Assembly: GCA_045642705.1 (NCBI GenBank)
Contig: JAZUJK010000026.1
Coordinates: forward strand, 1-26,516
Direction of reading: 5' to 3'
DNA length: 26,516 nucleotides
DNA from: UBA1227 sp045642705
GTDB lineage: Bacteria > Bacillota > Clostridia > Oscillospirales > Acutalibacteraceae
The notes beneath the pieces were generated by a model. That model had not been told where the DNA came from, ran no database searches, and was given only the letters and a program-made list of their open reading frames with translations. Shown here piece by piece: positions 1 to 7,737 of this stretch (position 1 is the stretch's first letter; the number at the start of each line of letters is the position of its first letter). The position numbers were made by a program, and so were the translations under genes.

Positions 1-462
1 CTTGTTGATGAGAAGGATAGAGATAAGAAGTGCAAGGATAGCGTATGTCTCAACCATAGCTGCGAAGATGATACCCTTACCGTTCTGATCAGGCTTCTTT
101 GCTACGAGTGAGCAACCAGCAGCTGCAACGCGGCCCTGTGACTTACCTGAGAAGTAACCAACGATAGCGATTGGAAGAGATGCGAAAAGAAGACCTGCGC
201 CCTGAACGAATGTAAGGTCAGGTGAGATGTTGTTAAGTACCATGATAGCAGCAAGGAGACCATAGAGTCCCTGTGTACCTGGAAGGATTTCAAGAATAAG
301 AACTTTACCGAACAAACCTGGATCTTCTGAAACAACGCCGGCAGCGGCTTCACCTACGATACCTACGCCCTTAGCTGAACCCATACCTGCGATAATTGCT
401 GCAAGAGCAGCTCCTAAAACTGCGAGTGCCTGTGGACCAAATGCTTCTACTATAGCAAACAT
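1..462 (-). CDS. ntpK: V-type ATP synthase subunit K (rotor-ring proteolipid), 3' end cut by window edge
   Basis: Membrane rotor-ring subunit of a V/A-type ATPase, a double-hairpin proteolipid with four transmembrane helices. The 154 visible residues have no stop codon; compared with NtpK of Enterococcus hirae, only a few residues should be missing. Helix 2 carries LPGTQGLYG (L60, T63, Q64, Y67), helix 3 carries SQGRVAAAG (Q109) and helix 4 carries VETYAILAL (E138). These match, one position shifted, the known sodium-binding residues L61, T64, Q65, Q110 and E139 of E. hirae NtpK, so sodium transport is inferred. Helix 2 also has E58, where E. hirae has Gln. The ATG lies 2 nt after the ntpI stop, and its GGAGG site is inside the end of ntpI. 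The rest of the operon should lie beyond position 1. Family identity is secure; ion choice is a prediction. Confidence 0.95.
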   Translation of the reverse strand, partial: MFAIVEAFGPQALAVLGAALAAIIAGMGSAKGVGIVGEAAAGVVSEDPGLFGKVLILEILPGTQGLYGLLAAIMVLNNISPDLTFVQGAGLLFASLPIAIVGYFSGKSQGRVAAAGCSLVAKKPDQNGKGIIFAAMVETYAILALLISILLINK

Positions 463-464
463 AA

Positions 465-2555
465 TTAATTTTCCTCCTTGAATTTAAATGACTGTGATTT
501 TACTGACAAAGGCTCGAATGTACGTCCGCCGCCTTCGTAGAATTTTGCAAATAACTCAACATACTGAAGTCTGTTGGTATGAACGTAAGTACCAATCAAG
601 TTGATAGCCATGTTTACAACGTGACCGAACAAGAAGATTATTACGAACATGATTGGATTGCCAGGCATTGCTGCGAGTTGGTTAATAACTGAAGCGATGA
701 TACCTGTGCAGAGACCAAGTGCCAAAAGACGTGCGTATGAAAGAATATCACCTAGTGTTCCAGATGCAGCATTATAAAGTGCATATAAGCCTGATCCGAA
801 ACCACCGATAATTTTTCCGATTGGTTTCTTATCTTTGATTCCAATGATAACAGGTCCAATGATAACGCCTACAGCACCAGCTGCAAGAACGATATAAAGT
901 GGACTTGAGCATGTATCAAAGAAATTAACAAGACCTCTTGCGACAGCCTGCATTGCACCATGTGTAATGGTTGGGTCCTGTGCATACTCACGGAGTGCTG
1001 GACCAGAAATCTGGCTATCGATAAGTGGTAAGAAGCCAACCATAATTAAGAACAATGGAATGTTCTCAACTATTGCTTCCAACTTGTTGCCGTGTCTCCA
1101 CATGTTGTACAAGTTGATAAAAATACCAAATGAAAGGTGAATAATACCAATCATTAAACAAATCATAAGGAATACTGTAGTTGAAGCACCAGTTTCCATG
1201 GCTTCAAAGAAAGCAACCTTAGACATTGGGTTTGCTCCGCCGGCCTTAAGACCGTTAGCAAGGTAAGCTGGAAGATCTCCGAACCAACCATTAAGAACAA
1301 TACCCCAGAAAGTAGTACCAATACCACAGAGCAAACCGTAGTTAACAGTTGCAGCCTTTGCTGGCTCAAGTCTGAACTTGAACTTAACAACAAGACATGC
1401 GATAACCATCAAAATACCGTAGCCTGCATCACCGAGCATGATACCAAACAAGAAATAATAGAAAATAGCCATTAACTTGTTAGGGTCGATGTCGTGATGT
1501 GTTGGCAATGCGTACATCTTAGTAATAGACTCCATTGTCTGACCAATCTTACCATTGTCGAGAAGAACAGGAACGTCCTCTGTCTCTGGATCTGGATCAG
1601 TGATGGAGATTGCGACATCAAAGAGACTTTCGAGTTTCTTGGTAAGTCCCTCTACGTAAATTTCTGGTATATAACCAGTGAGTACGAAAATGTTGTCGCT
1701 CATCGAGATTTTGTCGAGTGCTTGATATTTTTCTGCTCTGAGAGTGAAATAATCAACAACAAATTCCATGTCGCCACGGAACTCGGCGTATGTCTTGATA
1801 TTTTCTTCATTCTCAGCGATTTTCTCATTGCACTTTTCAATTTGTGCTTCCAAGCGCTTAATACGAACCTGTGGCTCGTGCTTGGTAGGATCCGATGGTG
1901 CTACGAAACCAATGGAACGTAGTGCCTGCTCGAAATCCTGAGCATTCTCTTTATGGCAAATAGCTACAAGACAAGTCTGATTCTTATCAGCCAGAACTGT
2001 CTCAACCTTGAAGTCTACCTCTGGTACAGCCGCTGCGAGTTTCGCATTGATTTCCTCTTCTGTGATAGGCTCACCTATACTTCCGATAAAGCAGGAAGTA
2101 AACTGTGTACCCTTGTAAGAAGATGGGATATCAAGGTTGGCCCAAGGCATAACCTGGTCGATAGCAGTCTGAGAACGGATAATCTCAGTTCTAGCTTCTT
2201 GTATCTCTTTGTAAAGCGCATTTACTGCGTAGCATTTACTTAGTGTTGCATCTGCATCCTGAGCCTTAGCAAAGTATTCACTGATTGTAAGGTCTGGACG
2301 TGGTGCGAATGAGTCAAGCAATCCGCCCTTCTTAGGTGCATAAGTGTCGAGGACACTGAGAGCACTTTCAGCCGCGGTCTTGAATTTTACAAACTGGTTA
2401 ACTGATGCTGTAGTTGAGAGCTTGTAAAATGAGTTCTCCTCCTCTTGGCAGTCAAGAACTTGTACGCATCCGCTCTGCTGGATAAGGTCTAAGATAGCCT
2501 TACTATCGCCGAGCATTGCGAGAAGTTCCATACGCTTCATCTTCAAAATCGCCAT
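465..2555 (-). CDS. ntpI: V-type ATP synthase subunit I (membrane stator, a-subunit)
   Basis: Stator subunit that provides the ion half-channels next to the K ring and anchors the peripheral stalk. The 696 residues are usual for the family. Residues 1 to about 345 form the soluble arm, with coiled-coil stretches near 90-120 and 235-270. From about residue 360 there are seven or eight membrane helices, starting with a segment containing GIMLGDAGYG. The penultimate helix has DILSYARLLALGL, and R609 in it is the essential arginine facing the rotor carboxylate. The last helix has the second conserved Arg (R662, in TNRLQYVELF). The start ATG follows a GGAGG site, and the N-terminus MAILKMKRMELL is typical. 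It lies between ntpF and ntpK, as in the E. hirae ntp operon. Confidence 0.96.
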   Translation of the reverse strand: MAILKMKRMELLAMLGDSKAILDLIQQSGCVQVLDCQEEENSFYKLSTTASVNQFVKFKTAAESALSVLDTYAPKKGGLLDSFAPRPDLTISEYFAKAQDADATLSKCYAVNALYKEIQEARTEIIRSQTAIDQVMPWANLDIPSSYKGTQFTSCFIGSIGEPITEEEINAKLAAAVPEVDFKVETVLADKNQTCLVAICHKENAQDFEQALRSIGFVAPSDPTKHEPQVRIKRLEAQIEKCNEKIAENEENIKTYAEFRGDMEFVVDYFTLRAEKYQALDKISMSDNIFVLTGYIPEIYVEGLTKKLESLFDVAISITDPDPETEDVPVLLDNGKIGQTMESITKMYALPTHHDIDPNKLMAIFYYFLFGIMLGDAGYGILMVIACLVVKFKFRLEPAKAATVNYGLLCGIGTTFWGIVLNGWFGDLPAYLANGLKAGGANPMSKVAFFEAMETGASTTVFLMICLMIGIIHLSFGIFINLYNMWRHGNKLEAIVENIPLFLIMVGFLPLIDSQISGPALREYAQDPTITHGAMQAVARGLVNFFDTCSSPLYIVLAAGAVGVIIGPVIIGIKDKKPIGKIIGGFGSGLYALYNAASGTLGDILSYARLLALGLCTGIIASVINQLAAMPGNPIMFVIIFLFGHVVNMAINLIGTYVHTNRLQYVELFAKFYEGGGRTFEPLSVKSQSFKFKEEN

Positions 2556-2599
2556 TCAAGAAACACCTCCTTATTAAATTTGTTTCCATAACAAATTCA

Positions 2600-2911
2600 T
2601 TATGGAATAATGTGCTTGATTACTGCTGCGATAGATTCATCCATCTTCTCATCACTCTTTTTGAGAAGTGCATCTTTCTTCTGCGCAGCAAGCGATCTTG
2701 CATCGGCGTAAATTTCATCTGCCTTCTTTTGTGCCGTTGCAATAATCTGCTCTTTCTCTTTTGCTGCAGCAACCTTACCGGCTTCAGCAGTAGCTTTTGC
2801 TTCTGCTTCTGCAGCTTTGACTATGTCAGCAGCCTTAGCTCTTGCAGCAGCTTCCTTGTCAGCAGCAGTTTTCTCTGCATCAAGGACCTGGTTAATCATT
2901 TCTGAAGCCAT
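2600..2911 (-). CDS. ntpF: V-type ATP synthase peripheral-stalk subunit (G/H-like)
   Basis: First gene of the ATPase operon. The 103-residue product is almost entirely one alanine-, lysine- and glutamate-rich helix, from about residue 5 to 95, with no Cys or Trp. This is the usual appearance of the stalk subunit called NtpF or AhaH, which pairs with subunit E to hold the catalytic head against the stator. Position decides the call, since low-complexity coiled coils resemble many proteins: it directly precedes subunit I, and F-I-K is the E. hirae order. The start ATG has a moderate AAGGGTG ribosome site about 12 nt upstream. A gap of 44 nt separates it from ntpI, which has its own strong ribosome site. 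Confidence 0.88.
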   Translation of the reverse strand: MASEMINQVLDAEKTAADKEAAARAKAADIVKAAEAEAKATAEAGKVAAAKEKEQIIATAQKKADEIYADARSLAAQKKDALLKKSDEKMDESIAAVIKHIIP

Positions 2912-2953
2912 TTTCCCAAATCACCCTTTCTTGTGTAACGGTTTAATGCTATG

Positions 2954-2990
2954 CGCATATTAATAACGATATTTTACATATTAATACGCG
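2954..2990 (-). promoter_or_regulatory. Leader hairpin in the ATPase operon transcript
   Basis: In the minus-strand transcript the arm at 2990-2979 (CGCGUAUUAAUA) pairs over 12 bp with the arm at 2965-2954 (UAUUAAUAUGCG), leaving a 13-nt loop. The only non-Watson-Crick pair is G-U on this strand. On the plus strand the same position would be an A-C mismatch, which favours a role in the ATPase leader. No U-tract follows, so it is not a terminator. As DNA, the same arms include two copies of CATATTAATA spaced 21 bp apart, so a protein operator is an alternative. Confidence 0.45.
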
Positions 2991-3013
2991 TACGTGCACG
3001 TGTTAACTTTTAT

Positions 3014-3042
3014 ATTATAACAAGGGTAAATTCCATTTTCAA
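3014..3042 (-). promoter_or_regulatory. Sigma-A-type promoter of the V-ATPase operon
   Basis: Read on the minus strand: TTGAAA (3042-3037), a 17-bp spacer, then a perfect TATAAT (3019-3014). The predicted transcription start is near 3007, giving a leader of roughly 95 nt before the ntpF ATG. Confidence 0.75.
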
Positions 3043-3158
3043 CTAAATGAACGAGAAAAATGTCTGTATAATTTGTTAACTTTTTAACGTAATTATAAGC
3101 ACCAATTTTTGCCCCTATATCCCCTCAATTTTTGGTAGTTTTGAAATGGTATTTTTCG

Positions 3159-3187
3159 TTGCCGAAAATATACTGTTATGTTAGAAT
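3159..3187 (+). promoter_or_regulatory. Sigma-A-type promoter of prs
   Basis: TTGCCG (3159-3164), a 17-bp spacer and TAGAAT (3182-3187). The predicted start near 3194 gives a short leader ending in the GGGGGG ribosome site at 3217-3222. The only other good -10 nearby (TATAAT near 3067) has no partner at proper spacing. Confidence 0.65.
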
Positions 3188-3229
3188 ATTTTTGTAATTA
3201 CTTTAAATTTAACATTGGGGGGCTTTACT

Positions 3230-4465
3230 ATGTTATCAGAGGAAATTTCTTTCGACCTACCTGAGAGCTCAGAATATACCACTATTCCTGTCGGAAAGCT
3301 CGGTATTATCGCACTTCCAGGCTGCGAAGAACTTGCTGAGAAAGTAAACTATTACATCTCAAAGTGGCGTGCTGAGAACAATACTTTGAAGAATTCTGCA
3401 CTTAAAATCGAGGGCTATGCCAAAGACTCTTATATCATCGATACTAAGTGCGCACGCTTCGGCTCTGGCGAAGGCAAAGCCGTAATCAACGGCACGGTCC
3501 GCGGTTACGACATCTTCATCATCATGGATCCGTTCAACTATGGCGTAACTTACAAGATGTACGGCATGGAAGTTCCAATGAGTCCAGATGATCACTTCTC
3601 CAATTTGAAGAGAATTATCTCAGCAATCGGCGGTAAAGCTCACAGAATCACTGTAGTTATGCCTATGCTCTACGAAGGACGCCAGCACAAGCGCTCATCA
3701 CGTGAGTCTCTCGACTGTGCAATGGCTCTCCAGGAGCTCGTAGCTATGGGCGTTGACAGTGTTCTTACCTTTGACGCACACGACCCTCGTGTACAGAACT
3801 CTATTCCTCTTAATGGTTTTGAAAACATCTCCCCAATTTATCAAATGATCAAGGCGCTTATCCGTACATCACCTGATATCAACTTCAGCCCTGAGAACAT
3901 CATGATTGTATCCCCTGATGAAGGCGGTATGGGACGTGCAATTCACTATGCAACAGTCCTCGGTATCGAAATCGGAATGTTCTACAAGCGTCGTGACTAC
4001 TCTAGAATCGTAGATGGCCGTAACCCAATCCTTGCTCATGAGTTCCTCGGTTCCAATATCGAAGGAAAAGATGTCATCGTTGTTGACGATATGATCTCAT
4101 CTGGCGAATCAATGCTCGAAGTAGCAGCCAAGCTCAAGGGCCTCGGTGCTAACCGCATCTATGTATGCACATGCTTCGGACTATTCTGCAACGGTCTTGA
4201 GATTTTCGATGAAGCTTATAAGAGTGGCAACATCGAGAGAATTCTTACAACTAACCTCGTTTACAGAACACCTGAGCTCGCAAGTCGCGAGTGGTATACA
4301 GAGGTTGATATGTCCAAGTATCTTGCAATTCTCATTGATACAATCAACCACGACATCTCAATCTCCAACCTCCTCGACCCTATGGACAAGATTCAGACAC
4401 TCCTCGACAAGCATACAGAGAACCTCTCAAAAGCCAAGGGCGCTCAGATGGAACTGGATATGTAA
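3230..4465 (+). CDS. prs: Ribose-phosphate pyrophosphokinase (PRPP synthetase), long variant
   Basis: Makes PRPP from ribose 5-phosphate and ATP for nucleotide, His and Trp synthesis. The PRPP-binding loop is VIVVDDMISSGES (DDMISSGES at 286-294), the flexible catalytic-loop KRR is at 253-255, and equivalents of the ATP and ribose-phosphate segments are MPMLYEGRQHKRSSRES (144-160) and FDAHDPRVQNS (181-191). At 411 residues it is about 90 longer than the common bacterial enzyme of roughly 315. The N-terminal ~60 residues and insertions around 60-125 do not match the usual start, and the ribose loop has ISSGES where most enzymes have IDTAGT. Such long Prs relatives occur in Clostridia. I chose ATG at 3230, 7 nt after GGGGGG, over an in-frame TTG at 3215. 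It is monocistronic, with its own promoter and a strong terminator. Codon use leans to C-ending codons, suggesting high expression. Confidence 0.9.
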   Translation: MLSEEISFDLPESSEYTTIPVGKLGIIALPGCEELAEKVNYYISKWRAENNTLKNSALKIEGYAKDSYIIDTKCARFGSGEGKAVINGTVRGYDIFIIMDPFNYGVTYKMYGMEVPMSPDDHFSNLKRIISAIGGKAHRITVVMPMLYEGRQHKRSSRESLDCAMALQELVAMGVDSVLTFDAHDPRVQNSIPLNGFENISPIYQMIKALIRTSPDINFSPENIMIVSPDEGGMGRAIHYATVLGIEIGMFYKRRDYSRIVDGRNPILAHEFLGSNIEGKDVIVVDDMISSGESMLEVAAKLKGLGANRIYVCTCFGLFCNGLEIFDEAYKSGNIERILTTNLVYRTPELASREWYTEVDMSKYLAILIDTINHDISISNLLDPMDKIQTLLDKHTENLSKAKGAQMELDM

Positions 4466-4486
4466 GATACGCATAAGATAAAAAGA

Positions 4487-4523
4487 AACCCACTTAATCG
4501 GAATGATTAAGTGGGTTGTTTTT
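4487..4523. terminator. Bidirectional terminator between prs and ligA
   Basis: Perfect 13-bp stem AACCCACTTAATC (4487-4499) with GATTAAGTGGGTT (4505-4517), a 5-nt loop, then GTTTTT for prs. On the minus strand the stem is followed by TCTTTTTATC, serving ligA. An outer repeat, TACGCATAA (4468-4476) and TTATGCGTA (4522-4530), could extend the structure. Confidence 0.92.
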
Positions 4524-4536
4524 ATGCGTAGTCATG

Positions 4537-6546
4537 CTATTTTATCATATCCAGGAATGTCGCCTCGTCTATGACGGTGACCCCGAGCGCCTCGGCTTTC
4601 GCAAGCTTGGAGCCGGCCTCTGCTCCGGCGAGAACATAGTCCGTCTTCTTGGAGACGGAGCCGGATACTTTGCCGCCATATTGTTCAATAATAGCGCCTG
4701 CTTCCTGGCGAGTATATGTTGGAAGAGTACCGGTGAGAACGAAAGTCTTGCCGGCGAAACGGTCATCAATGACCTGTTTCTGGCTCTCCATATTTACGCC
4801 ATGGAAGCGGAGTCTCTCAATCATATGCTCCGTCTCTGGCTTGCTGAAAAATTCAACAACTGACTCGCCCATAATGCGGCCAAATCCCTCTATCTCGAGC
4901 ACGTCTATAACTGATGCACCGAGGATTGCATCCATGGTGCCAAAGTGCTCAGATAGGAGTTTTGCTGCCTTTTCACCAACATGGCGAATGCCAAAAGCAG
5001 AGATGAGTTTTGAGAGATCATTGCTCTTGGATTTTTCAATTGCTTCAATGAGATTAAGAGCTGATTTCTCACCCATTCTATCGAGGCTTGCAATATCACT
5101 TGGCTGCAAATCATAGATATCTGCAACCGTGTGAACAAGGCCCTCATTTACGAGAAGTTCAACGACAGAATCACCCAGTCCCTCAATGTCCATTGCAGGC
5201 TTGGAACAGAAGTGAATCAGGTTACGAAGGAGCTGTGCTGGGCACTCGGGATTGGTGCATCGAATAGCTGCTTCGTCCTCTTCCCTATATACGAGAGCGC
5301 CACATGATGGGCACACATTTGGAATAAAATATGGTTCTGTATTGCTCTCATGTTTTACAACAGATACAACCTCTGGAATGATATCTCCAGCCTTGCGAAT
5401 CTTGATTGTATCGCCGATATGGATTCCCTTTTCTGTTATGAAATCCTGGTTGTGTAAAGTCGCTTTTGCAATTGTTGAACCAGCTACGAAAACAGGCTCA
5501 AATTCCGCAACAGGAGTAAGAACACCAGTTCTGCCAACCTGGATAGAAATGTCAATAATCTTGGTCTCTTTCTCCTCTGGCGGATACTTATATGCAATTG
5601 CCCATTTAGGGAATTTGGATGTTGAACCAAGTTCCTCACGATAGGCAAAATCGTTAACTTTTATTACTGCGCCATCGATGTCAAAAGGCAATGTATAGCG
5701 GATTTCTCCTATGCGAGAAATCTCATCCTCAGCGGCCTTGATATCTGCGCAAGGTGTGTAAAATGGAACAGTTTTGAAACCTAGTTCGCTCAGATAATCA
5801 AGTGATTCCTTGTGCTCAGTTGCATCATAGTCTCCATCGATTTGCTGGATGTTGAAAATGAATATATCAAGGGCGCGGCTCGCCGTAATTTTAGGGTCCT
5901 TTTGGCGAAGTGAACCGGCCGCAGCATTACGAGGATTCTTGAAAGGTTTCTCGTCATTTAGTTCCTGTTTTGCAACAAGTTGTAGGAAGACATCACGCGG
6001 CATATATACTTCGCCACGTACCTCGATAAATGGCACCTTTTCGTTTAGTGTCATCGGTATTGATTTGATGGTTCTAAGGTTCTCTGTAATATCCTCACCT
6101 ACGTCTCCGTCGCCTCTCGTCGAGCCGCGTGTAAAGACGCCATTTACATACTCAAGAGAAACGGACAAACCGTCAATTTTAGGCTCTACTACGTAGTTTT
6201 TACCACTTGTTCTAGCACCGAAATCATCGAGTTCAGCGAATGAGAATGCATCCTGGAGACTCTCCATTCTAACTGTATGAGTAACAGGTGTAAATAGACT
6301 GGTTTTAGCCCTGCCTCCGACCTTTTGTGTCGGTGAATCAGGGGTAATGAGATCAGGATATTTCGCCTCAATAGCCTTTAACTCATTTTGAAGCGCATCA
6401 TACTCAAAATCTTCAATTTCTGGGTCATCATTGTTATAATAGCGGTCACTGTGATAAGCCAGGGTTTTACGCAGATATTCTGCACGTGCCCGGGCTTCAT
6501 CTTTCTCGCTATTCATAAATGTTGAAAAGTCGATTTGTTCACTCAT
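4537..6546 (-). CDS. ligA: NAD-dependent DNA ligase LigA
   Basis: Seals nicks in replication and repair using NAD+. The 669 residues match the family's 660-680. In order: NAD-binding Ia domain (1 to about 70, with YHSDRYYN), adenylation domain with catalytic K123 in EPKIDG (121-126), OB fold, Cys4 zinc finger (C412, C415, C430, C435), helix-hairpin-helix region with DIEGLGDS and IEGFGRIMGES, and a C-terminal BRCT domain (about 596-669). The open frame continues 109 codons upstream, over the divergent promoter of the next gene, and that part has no ligase similarity. I therefore start at ATG 6546 (MSEQIDFS), which has a weak GGTGAG ribosome site. No convincing promoter of its own was found in 6547-6662. 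Confidence 0.96.
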   Translation of the reverse strand: MSEQIDFSTFMNSEKDEARARAEYLRKTLAYHSDRYYNNDDPEIEDFEYDALQNELKAIEAKYPDLITPDSPTQKVGGRAKTSLFTPVTHTVRMESLQDAFSFAELDDFGARTSGKNYVVEPKIDGLSVSLEYVNGVFTRGSTRGDGDVGEDITENLRTIKSIPMTLNEKVPFIEVRGEVYMPRDVFLQLVAKQELNDEKPFKNPRNAAAGSLRQKDPKITASRALDIFIFNIQQIDGDYDATEHKESLDYLSELGFKTVPFYTPCADIKAAEDEISRIGEIRYTLPFDIDGAVIKVNDFAYREELGSTSKFPKWAIAYKYPPEEKETKIIDISIQVGRTGVLTPVAEFEPVFVAGSTIAKATLHNQDFITEKGIHIGDTIKIRKAGDIIPEVVSVVKHESNTEPYFIPNVCPSCGALVYREEDEAAIRCTNPECPAQLLRNLIHFCSKPAMDIEGLGDSVVELLVNEGLVHTVADIYDLQPSDIASLDRMGEKSALNLIEAIEKSKSNDLSKLISAFGIRHVGEKAAKLLSEHFGTMDAILGASVIDVLEIEGFGRIMGESVVEFFSKPETEHMIERLRFHGVNMESQKQVIDDRFAGKTFVLTGTLPTYTRQEAGAIIEQYGGKVSGSVSKKTDYVLAGAEAGSKLAKAEALGVTVIDEATFLDMIK

Positions 6547-6595
6547 TTTCTCACCAAAAACTTGTAATAATTTATACCTAATTTTACCATAATAT

Positions 6596-6624
6596 TTGAC
6601 TTTTATAAATGCTAATATTAGAAT
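6596..6624 (+). promoter_or_regulatory. Sigma-A-type promoter of the DUF1292 gene
   Basis: TTGACT (6596-6601), a 17-bp spacer and TAGAAT (6619-6624), leading after about 30 nt to the AGGAG ribosome site at 6650-6654. It probably also transcribes the 6S RNA candidate downstream, since no clear separate promoter was found for that RNA. Confidence 0.7.
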
Positions 6625-6662
6625 TAAATCAAGAAATTTAAACACATTTAGGAGTTTTTCAT

Positions 6663-6980
6663 ATGACAGAACAAGAATATAATCCTGATATAATTTCCGT
6701 ATCAGATGACGACGGCAACGAGCATATGTTTGAAGAGCTCGATCGCATCGAAACTGACGATGGTAAGCGCTATGTAGCACTTCTCCCTGTTTATGATGAG
6801 GCTGAGGAAGTCCTCGATGGAGACGACGAACTATTCGTTCTCGAAGTAGTTGAGGATGAGGATGGAGAGACATATCTCCAGCAGATTGAGAGTGAGGAAG
6901 ACCTCCTTGAAATCGGTGACATTATGTTCGAGCGTATCAAGAAAAAGTATCCTTTCCTTGTTGGCGAGGACGAAGAATAG
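6663..6980 (+). CDS. DUF1292 family acidic protein (YrzB-like)
   Basis: A 105-residue, very acidic protein with no Cys. The core, about residues 8-75, has the DUF1292 pattern: a short strand ending in DDDGNEHMFEELDRIE, a strand around KRYVALLPV, then LFVLEVVEDEDGETYLQQIE. Members are common in Firmicutes, often near alaS, ruvX or mltG-type genes, but their biochemical role is unknown. The ATG is 8 nt after AGGAG. A short 5' flank separates it from divergent ligA, and the 6S candidate begins 6 nt after its stop, so the two may share a transcript. Confidence 0.88.
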   Translation: MTEQEYNPDIISVSDDDGNEHMFEELDRIETDDGKRYVALLPVYDEAEEVLDGDDELFVLEVVEDEDGETYLQQIESEEDLLEIGDIMFERIKKKYPFLVGEDEE

Positions 6981-6986
6981 TTTAAA

Positions 6987-7164
6987 GCCTGCCGGGTGCG
7001 ATTCTCTTAGAACACTAACCCAACACTTTTTAAAACGGGAGCTTTACTCGAATGTGGAGTGCAGACCTCCCCAGCAATGGGACGTTGGTAGCACGGTAGC
7101 AAACGGAGGCACCCACCTGCTTTTGACTGCAGGTTACTGATCCTAAGACCCCGGCTCGGCGGGT
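6987..7164 (+). ncRNA. ssrS: Probable 6S RNA (SsrS, RNA polymerase regulator)
   Basis: 6S RNA mimics an open promoter and sequesters the housekeeping RNA polymerase. The 178-nt segment has no plausible coding frame. Its ends close in a 10-bp stem, 6987-6996 (GCCTGCCGGG) with 7155-7164 (CTCGGCGGGT), including three G-U pairs. A second stem is TCTTAG (7005-7010) with CTAAGA (7143-7148). The 3' half has GGCACCCACCTGC, a small loop and GCAGGT (stem 7115-7120/7129-7134), which I recall as a hallmark of Firmicute 6S RNAs. The size also fits (about 180-200 nt), and a terminator follows at 7180. No SRP GNAR loop, RNase P or tmRNA signature was seen. The call rests on memory of the motif plus the fold, not a covariance search. 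Confidence 0.7.
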
Positions 7165-7179
7165 GTTATGTTATTAAAA

Positions 7180-7209
7180 AAAGACAGCCAATCATCGGCT
7201 GTCTTTTTT
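7180..7209. terminator. Bidirectional terminator between 6S RNA and fumarate hydratase beta
   Basis: AAAGACAGCC (7180-7189) pairs with GGCTGTCTTT (7197-7206) around a 7-nt loop, with a T-run on each strand. It ends the 6S candidate on the plus strand; on the minus strand it lies directly at the stop codon of the fumarate hydratase gene. Confidence 0.9.
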
Positions 7210-7735
7210 ATTTAAATAATGAATTTCCATTGCTGTCGACAGCCACGATAAGTGGCATATCTACGATGTTTATGCGCTTGACTGACTCGCAGCCGAGCTC
7301 GGGGAATGCGATGACATCGAGTGAGTCTACGCAGCGCGCATAGAGGGCTCCAGCGCCTCCTATTGCGACAAAGTAGACCGCAGAATTACGAACGATGGCG
7401 TCGACAACTTCATCACTGCGGACACCCTTTCCGATCATAGCGGAGAGGCCGAGATCTAGGAGCCTCGGCGTATAAGGGTCCATTCTACCGGAGGTAGTTG
7501 GACCTGCGCTACCGATTGGAAGGCCATCTGGCGTAGGCGTTGGGCCGCAGTAATAGATACATGCGCCATCGATATTAAAAGGCAACTCCTCGCCATTGTC
7601 GAGGAGTGTCATAAATTTCTTGTGTGCGGCATCACGCGCGGTATAAACCGTGCCCGAGAGAAGTACTCGATCACCAATTTTTAGTTCTCTTGCCCTTTCT
7701 CGGAGCTCGCTTGTATCAAGACGTATATCAGCCAT
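7208..7735 (-). CDS. Class I fumarate hydratase (or tartrate dehydratase) beta subunit
   Basis: C-terminal-type subunit of the two-subunit [4Fe-4S] hydratase that interconverts fumarate and malate. The 175 residues contain family motifs: GTVYTARDAAHKKF near 28-41, YYCGPTPTPDG followed by GSAGPTTSGRMD, then LGLSAMIGKG and FVAIGGAGALYA. The iron-sulfur cluster is held by the alpha subunit, which usually lies directly upstream. Here the upstream neighbour (2-nt gap) is a coiled-coil protein, and no alpha subunit occurs in the window. It must be encoded elsewhere, or this is a lone paralogue. Fumarate versus L-tartrate specificity cannot be read from this subunit. It is last in a long minus-strand run. 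Confidence 0.88.
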   Translation of the reverse strand: MADIRLDTSELRERARELKIGDRVLLSGTVYTARDAAHKKFMTLLDNGEELPFNIDGACIYYCGPTPTPDGLPIGSAGPTTSGRMDPYTPRLLDLGLSAMIGKGVRSDEVVDAIVRNSAVYFVAIGGAGALYARCVDSLDVIAFPELGCESVKRINIVDMPLIVAVDSNGNSLFK

Positions 7736-7737
7736 AA

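Larger units (their letters stand above)
2912..3229. other. Divergent intergenic region between ATPase operon and prs
   Basis: This 318-bp AT-rich spacer holds no gene that I can support. It contains a minus-strand promoter for the ATPase operon (3014-3042), a leader hairpin in that transcript (2954-2990), a perfect 10-bp palindrome ACGTGCACGT at 2992-3001 just downstream of the predicted ATPase transcription start, and a plus-strand promoter for prs (3159-3187). The part at about 3045-3155 shows nothing recognisable. Confidence 0.8.

Noticed and set aside
1494..1922. 142-codon open frame on the plus strand
   Set aside because: Antisense to ntpI, no ribosome site, Cys/Leu/Phe-rich composition typical of a complementary-strand shadow.
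6547..6873. 109-codon upstream extension of the ligA reading frame
   Set aside because: It has no similarity to ligase, crosses the divergent promoter at 6596-6624 and overlaps the DUF1292 gene; ATG 6546 gives the normal family length.
6958..6986. Possible separate promoter for the 6S RNA (TTGTTG, 17 bp, TTTAAA)
   Set aside because: The -10 is poor and the predicted start would fall inside the 5' arm of the closing stem.
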